Source: JAVBLQ01 sp031553435
GTDB taxonomy: Bacteria; Bacteroidota; Bacteroidia; Bacteroidales; Azobacteroidaceae
NCBI GenBank assembly: GCA_031553435.1
Contig: JAVBLQ010000066.1
Location: 1 to 9,804, forward strand
Length of the DNA stretch: 9,804 bases
Direction: 5' to 3'
Every line of letters starts with the position of its first letter. Position 1 is the stretch's first letter. A model generated the notes under the pieces. That model was given only the letters and a program-made list of their open reading frames with translations. It did not search any database and had not been told where the DNA came from. Positions 8,301-9,804 of the stretch are shown piece by piece. The translations under genes and the position numbers were made by a program.

Positions 8301-9804
8301 AGGAGGTACTTTCGATCTAAGAACAGTGATAAGTGATGTTAATATTTCAAATTATAAAATCTCCTACCGGAAAATAGATAGCAATCAAACTGTCGAATCA
8401 CATTTAATACAACCATCATCTCCTGTTTCTGATTATTATGTTTCGGTTCAGACCCGAAACGGAGGATGTATAAGTGAAGAAAAGCTAATCCGGATCAGTT
8501 ATGGAAGTAAAACCCAGGCAGGTATTTCCATGCAAGAAGGAGATAAGTCTCTATGTGTAGGAACTCTTGCAACGTTAATAACATCTTCTCCGGTCGATTA
8601 TTATCAATGGAGCAGCAGCAATCCTGATATTGTCGCAATCGCTTCCGGTTCAAAAGAACAAGCCATCGTCAAAGCATTGTCCGGAGGAAGTTCCGTAATT
8701 ACATACAAATCGACAGATGCCTCAGGATGCCAGGTAACAGGAAGCTATACCATTGTTGTTAATGCACTTCCCGAATTCGGCAAACTAATTACACACCACA
8801 CAGCTTGTGAAGCTAAAACTGTGCTTTTCTCTGATTTGGTTGAACCCACACCGGGCAACATCATAAACATTTATGATGAATATAATCAATTGCTGACTAC
8901 AGACCGGATTGTATTAGGAAACACTCCTGTAACACTAAAAGCAGAAGTCGAAAACCTGGCAAGCGGATGTACAAGTGGAATGAAAGAAATTCACATTACA
9001 CCAATGGCTAAAGTTGTAATTGATATTGTTAATCCTGACCCTGTCTGTTTAGGTAGTTCCATTGATTTAAGAGAAACAATCACAGATATCTGGAATGCAG
9101 ATTATGATATTTCTTACTTTGATAAAGCTGGAAACAAACTATCTTCACCAGTCGTTACACCTCGGGGTAATGAAAAATACTACATTCGTGTAAGCAGATT
9201 GAGCACAGGATGCGAAAGCCAGCTACAACCCGTTTTTGTCACCGTTAATGAACTTCCAAAAACATCTGATGTAACATTCGGAATGGTAAATTCTTCCAAT
9301 GTATGTGCAGGTCAAAACTTTGAGTTGAAAGCCACTTATTCCGGTAAAGCTCCCTGGACAATTACTTATACGGATGGAATAAATACCGGAATATTAACCA
9401 GTGAAAAACCGGAAAACACTATTTCCGGAATTCAAACTGCAACCACTTATCGAATCCTCAATATTCAGGATGGAAACGGATGTATCAATGACAAATCTAA
9501 TGATTTTGCACATTTGGCACTTACAGTTTCTATAACAGAGCCGATTACAATCACTCGTCAGCCTGAATCAACATCTGTTTGTGTCGGAGGTAAAGAAAAT
9601 ATAGTTGTGTTCACTGTAGAAGCCAAAGGAGCTGGTTTGAAATATCAATGGTATGATGACCAGAATCAACCCGTATCGCAAGCTTCAGAATCTGCGGACT
9701 TAGTATTAAATTCAGAACAAATAAACAGTTCCTATTATTATGTAATAGTTTCTGGAACTTGCAATGAAGTAAAAAGCGAAAAAGCATATCTGGAAGCCAG
9801 TTTA
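2374..9804 (+). CDS. Giant secreted adhesin-like protein, tandem beta-sandwich and Ig-like domains (3' partial)
   Basis: A single stop-free frame of 2,477 codons continues past the window. Residues 1-30 are a signal peptide (MKKLLF from Met5, a long hydrophobic core, then ISA before Gln31). C23 is preceded by Leu, so there is no proper lipobox. An internal ATG at 2386 (Met5) is an equally good start; 2374 is kept because of its A-rich leader. Residues about 50-1515 hold roughly nine divergent beta-sandwich modules resembling DUF11/CARDB-type stalk domains, with motifs such as IELTLPNGV (74-82), IQLPPYL (560-566) and LELTLPKWL (1414-1422). Residues 1535-2477 are Ig-like repeats with VCxG starts. 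The family is known as long cell-surface or gliding/adhesion proteins exported by the type IX system. A C-terminal sorting domain is expected but lies outside the window, so the export route and adhesion are inferred. No catalytic motif was seen. The frame is intact over 7.4 kb. Confidence 0.9.
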   Translation, partial: MTNPMKKLLFCKSFLFLFVFYLCSIQNISAQKVSWYTSPPSPSLDNVNIGVLGDDDVLHLRFAIVQGNLSDGKIELTLPNGVKVEKVEKNSLDDAGTVLGNPAFVQTGTKVEIPVKSITSNKFAYIDIILKANDCSKTGAGNVAISVLSKGVAIPENSSAETTKKLSLNVVIPSIVATPAVTNSPALDFLSATNYYDFTLPVSVSNGVTASSIKIEFTVDKYTELTNIKFDGKLLTFDAASTETKKILIINTPITSVSRNLTFRASAQVGGSHTIVSKVSYPSAGSCGTAQNFPTLTLSYQTVAGKGYLKLDAGKYFQVADEQGLPTTTRLDYANNDVLDGKKKFYAVTVLKNDGTAPITALDLYTLLQGHSTTYCMLYAWNETGDNTIYYRIGSETAPLKTAPVTSYAYSSPLPQKGEGFVFSPEAVGKPRRVDYSIYDIIPAGSPVYIYIPVGGGKIYDNALWDGEDGDANKTVSQTIIEPTYTRNSIFGNTTAPKTIIDVNAVNCSSGGANYSWTDFSVFSTYKDAEVFKAGETKTVSFNFAYRMITGTTGRNISHIQLPPYLNLKKISGTTFQNTQYDAGTNTTTFEYSGATSITLQFEIEALPASQYDYTSCTAKGEIRFWNDIDFNKAVPSADPSRTNNPVWTYFNKRAIPVTVLKNAPVVIDQFKLNRITRGLEVQGTSGLAAQTPKSTNPASDTDIDHNTYLEKDAGQVKLNVTVKSGGYNEIYVELNSRILNKFNFKLTEANNQPTAILDDNSTITGTLEAKDGNIYVRYRNAAGFNENSTLDISIPFVATTASDPISIYELFGSVYGASDPDGAEFIYPENISDWCGADQKILQWRTTYLYGMNTAWNENRAPIISGEYQGKTFYAEMGVYRHGTDSKGYTFPREYRPYMHPQRIHATVPKGMNLVSVLLQSDTPRDLSTNATVWPGNPNSNLTASATNRREIPISEATYVSETETSITYAFDLKRYYDFNALDAASITALNGNKWIAPNGIQTYRVWLGLKPTPQAPATGTITAKHYYAVRPDFSETETDLKDQSISVTVTNYCLRGVLTVPTTSISAYSKEVTVPSISTGVDGPVGGTGDYPTWLYVEGVGETTFSDLKLVSKESSNHILNATGNGRWIRLTNPSGADLQMNKPANWIMRYTLNDLHSSDKVRAYLVSGFGASYTPDQNKTISELLSTADSIYVVGYTQISSTPVSKTAKIQGKISVPSVVSYKTLYNVDLAIDSKNGSGDVVNPIARVAIPEGQKLTSVTYKNKDNPGSWIPVPEAAYKLDNQILTISGSKILPDEDFVLSGNMVDEKTDADRVLNIRLGFNADCETSFTGFTYSASFSGSDMLGNAAIDGTGTLLSSVIYTDITNEYLFEAAIETANKNYAFGGNDSINVLKVGMKKAFGVAPVESTDYLELTLPKWLDIAGDIMITSGITEINAATILPQSNKVIDSKRTVQLLLPAKALNMINKVNDIPFTYNIPLKYTPTKEVGLKDSPEQVIKAEAVTLKRFNEVCPLKPFPIGNNEIDVALITFEGDPFSVCAGSTLPLKVASVKFSGAWYEDLNLSRELKKGASFDYTPSSALFKENGKTTFFVKTDFGAIKYGKISVDANIIALPGITGVPSIVTGDSHEYVCSGTPRNGITFESNSTSIEWTASVEPLNSVTGFSISGTEKFLPGETFINHTDSPKKVIYAITAKNNTGCLGDTTYYTVTVYPSPVVQGKYLNPVPVGVEINLADAITIPEGTIAYYYADEKGTLLNSNKLTHNRAGIFTYYARLLNTQSGCMSDYYPITIRVEEGSDAIYVYGSDVCVGSKTTFKLDFLNGVSGGTGNWLSSNTIVAEVNPSTGEVTGKNTGTFRLVYKHQKDGFVTMVESNEYNVYALPLAIVQDTTICSGTPVQLSSLVKNILNGDHYAIYTTKTGNIKAESVVNPTTDISYYVEALKSSCNCSNSERTELKIKVNSQLTFDLSATGEVCEGGTFDLRTVISDVNISNYKISYRKIDSNQTVESHLIQPSSPVSDYYVSVQTRNGGCISEEKLIRISYGSKTQAGISMQEGDKSLCVGTLATLITSSPVDYYQWSSSNPDIVAIASGSKEQAIVKALSGGSSVITYKSTDASGCQVTGSYTIVVNALPEFGKLITHHTACEAKTVLFSDLVEPTPGNIINIYDEYNQLLTTDRIVLGNTPVTLKAEVENLASGCTSGMKEIHITPMAKVVIDIVNPDPVCLGSSIDLRETITDIWNADYDISYFDKAGNKLSSPVVTPRGNEKYYIRVSRLSTGCESQLQPVFVTVNELPKTSDVTFGMVNSSNVCAGQNFELKATYSGKAPWTITYTDGINTGILTSEKPENTISGIQTATTYRILNIQDGNGCINDKSNDFAHLALTVSITEPITITRQPESTSVCVGGKENIVVFTVEAKGAGLKYQWYDDQNQPVSQASESADLVLNSEQINSSYYYVIVSGTCNEVKSEKAYLEASL
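2539..6918 (+). repeat. N-terminal half of giant protein: divergent beta-sandwich modules, mostly Cys-terminated
   Basis: This covers residues about 56-1515. Modules can be drawn at about 56-150, 194-292, 345-510, 535-628, 715-838, 900-1057, 1090-1190, 1228-1345 and 1390-1515. Several share an early extended strand, a hydrophobic-x-hydrophobic-Pro turn (ELTLPNG, HIQLPPY, HATVPKG, RVAIPEG, LELTLPK), and a later strand pattern such as YIDIILKA or LTFRASA. Many end with a lone cysteine: C135, C287, C508, C617, C836, C1055, C1328 and C1514. DNA-level identity between modules is low, so they are old duplications or independently recruited domains. The assignment to a DUF11/CARDB-like fold is inference from strand pattern only, and boundaries are approximate. 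Confidence 0.5.
6976..9804 (+). repeat. C-terminal half of giant protein: eleven tandem Ig-like (VCxG) domains
   Basis: First-strand cysteines fall at residues 1541, 1634, 1810, 1893, 1975, 2061, 2145, 2225, 2311 and 2403. The spacing is 80-93 residues except for one double step (1634-1810), which holds a domain whose first Cys is missing (VVQGK at 1718-1722). Partner cysteines, usually in a GC-[polar] context, are at 1702, 1784, 1946/1948, 2032, 2119, 2199, 2280, 2370 and 2463. Domains at about 1810 and 2061 have a Big_2-like core (WLSSN, VTGKNTG; WSSSN, IVAIA). The last one has QWYDD and YYYVIVSG, like the Ig domain of the upstream FISUMP protein. These match the Ig/PKD-like repeats of Bacteroidota surface proteins. 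The series may continue beyond the window. Confidence 0.75.

Noticed and set aside
1..9804. tRNA, rRNA, CRISPR array, insertion sequence, or DGR reverse transcriptase
   Set aside because: Looked for by eye on both strands; no clover-leaf, regular spaced direct repeats, transposase motifs or reverse-transcriptase motif was seen.

Overview
The window looks like Bacteroidales DNA (phylum Bacteroidota). Both genes begin after A-rich leaders rather than clear Shine-Dalgarno sites. Both proteins are exported and rich in beta-sandwich domains. The first matches the 'VTIGS...LDIQ...GLKLP' head plus FISUMP tail architecture of this group, and the second has the tandem 'VCxG' Ig-like domains of large Bacteroidota surface proteins. 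The genus cannot be fixed from the sequence.

Layout: 1-117 is intergenic DNA with a GC-rich 7-bp tandem repeat and an A/T-rich leader. 118-1446 (+) encodes a complete 442-residue secreted protein: signal peptide, Bacteroidota N-terminal domain, one Ig-like domain and a C-terminal FISUMP / C-type-lectin-like domain. The last 60 or so codons of that gene resemble the variable region of a diversity-generating retroelement (DGR) target, although no reverse transcriptase or template repeat is visible here. 1447-2373 is a 927-bp gap with no convincing gene but many inverted repeats, a heptamer repeat, stretches that look like dispersed intergenic repeats, and a candidate promoter and leader for the next gene. 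2374-9804 (+) is one uninterrupted reading frame of 2,477 codons that runs off the right edge. It encodes a giant secreted adhesin-like protein.

The giant protein has two halves. After a signal peptide, roughly residues 50-1515 hold about nine divergent beta-sandwich modules with a recurring 'strand-Pro' motif; most end in a single cysteine. From about residue 1535 to the window edge come eleven Ig-like domains of about 80-93 residues, most opening with '[VIL]C-x-G' and carrying a second cysteine near the C-terminal strand. The C-terminus, where a type IX secretion sorting domain would be expected, lies outside the window.

Both genes point to cell-surface display: a small lectin-like binding protein next to a very long stalk-like protein. 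No operon can be claimed, because the gap is long and full of repeats. No RNA gene, CRISPR array, insertion sequence or convincing intrinsic terminator was found.
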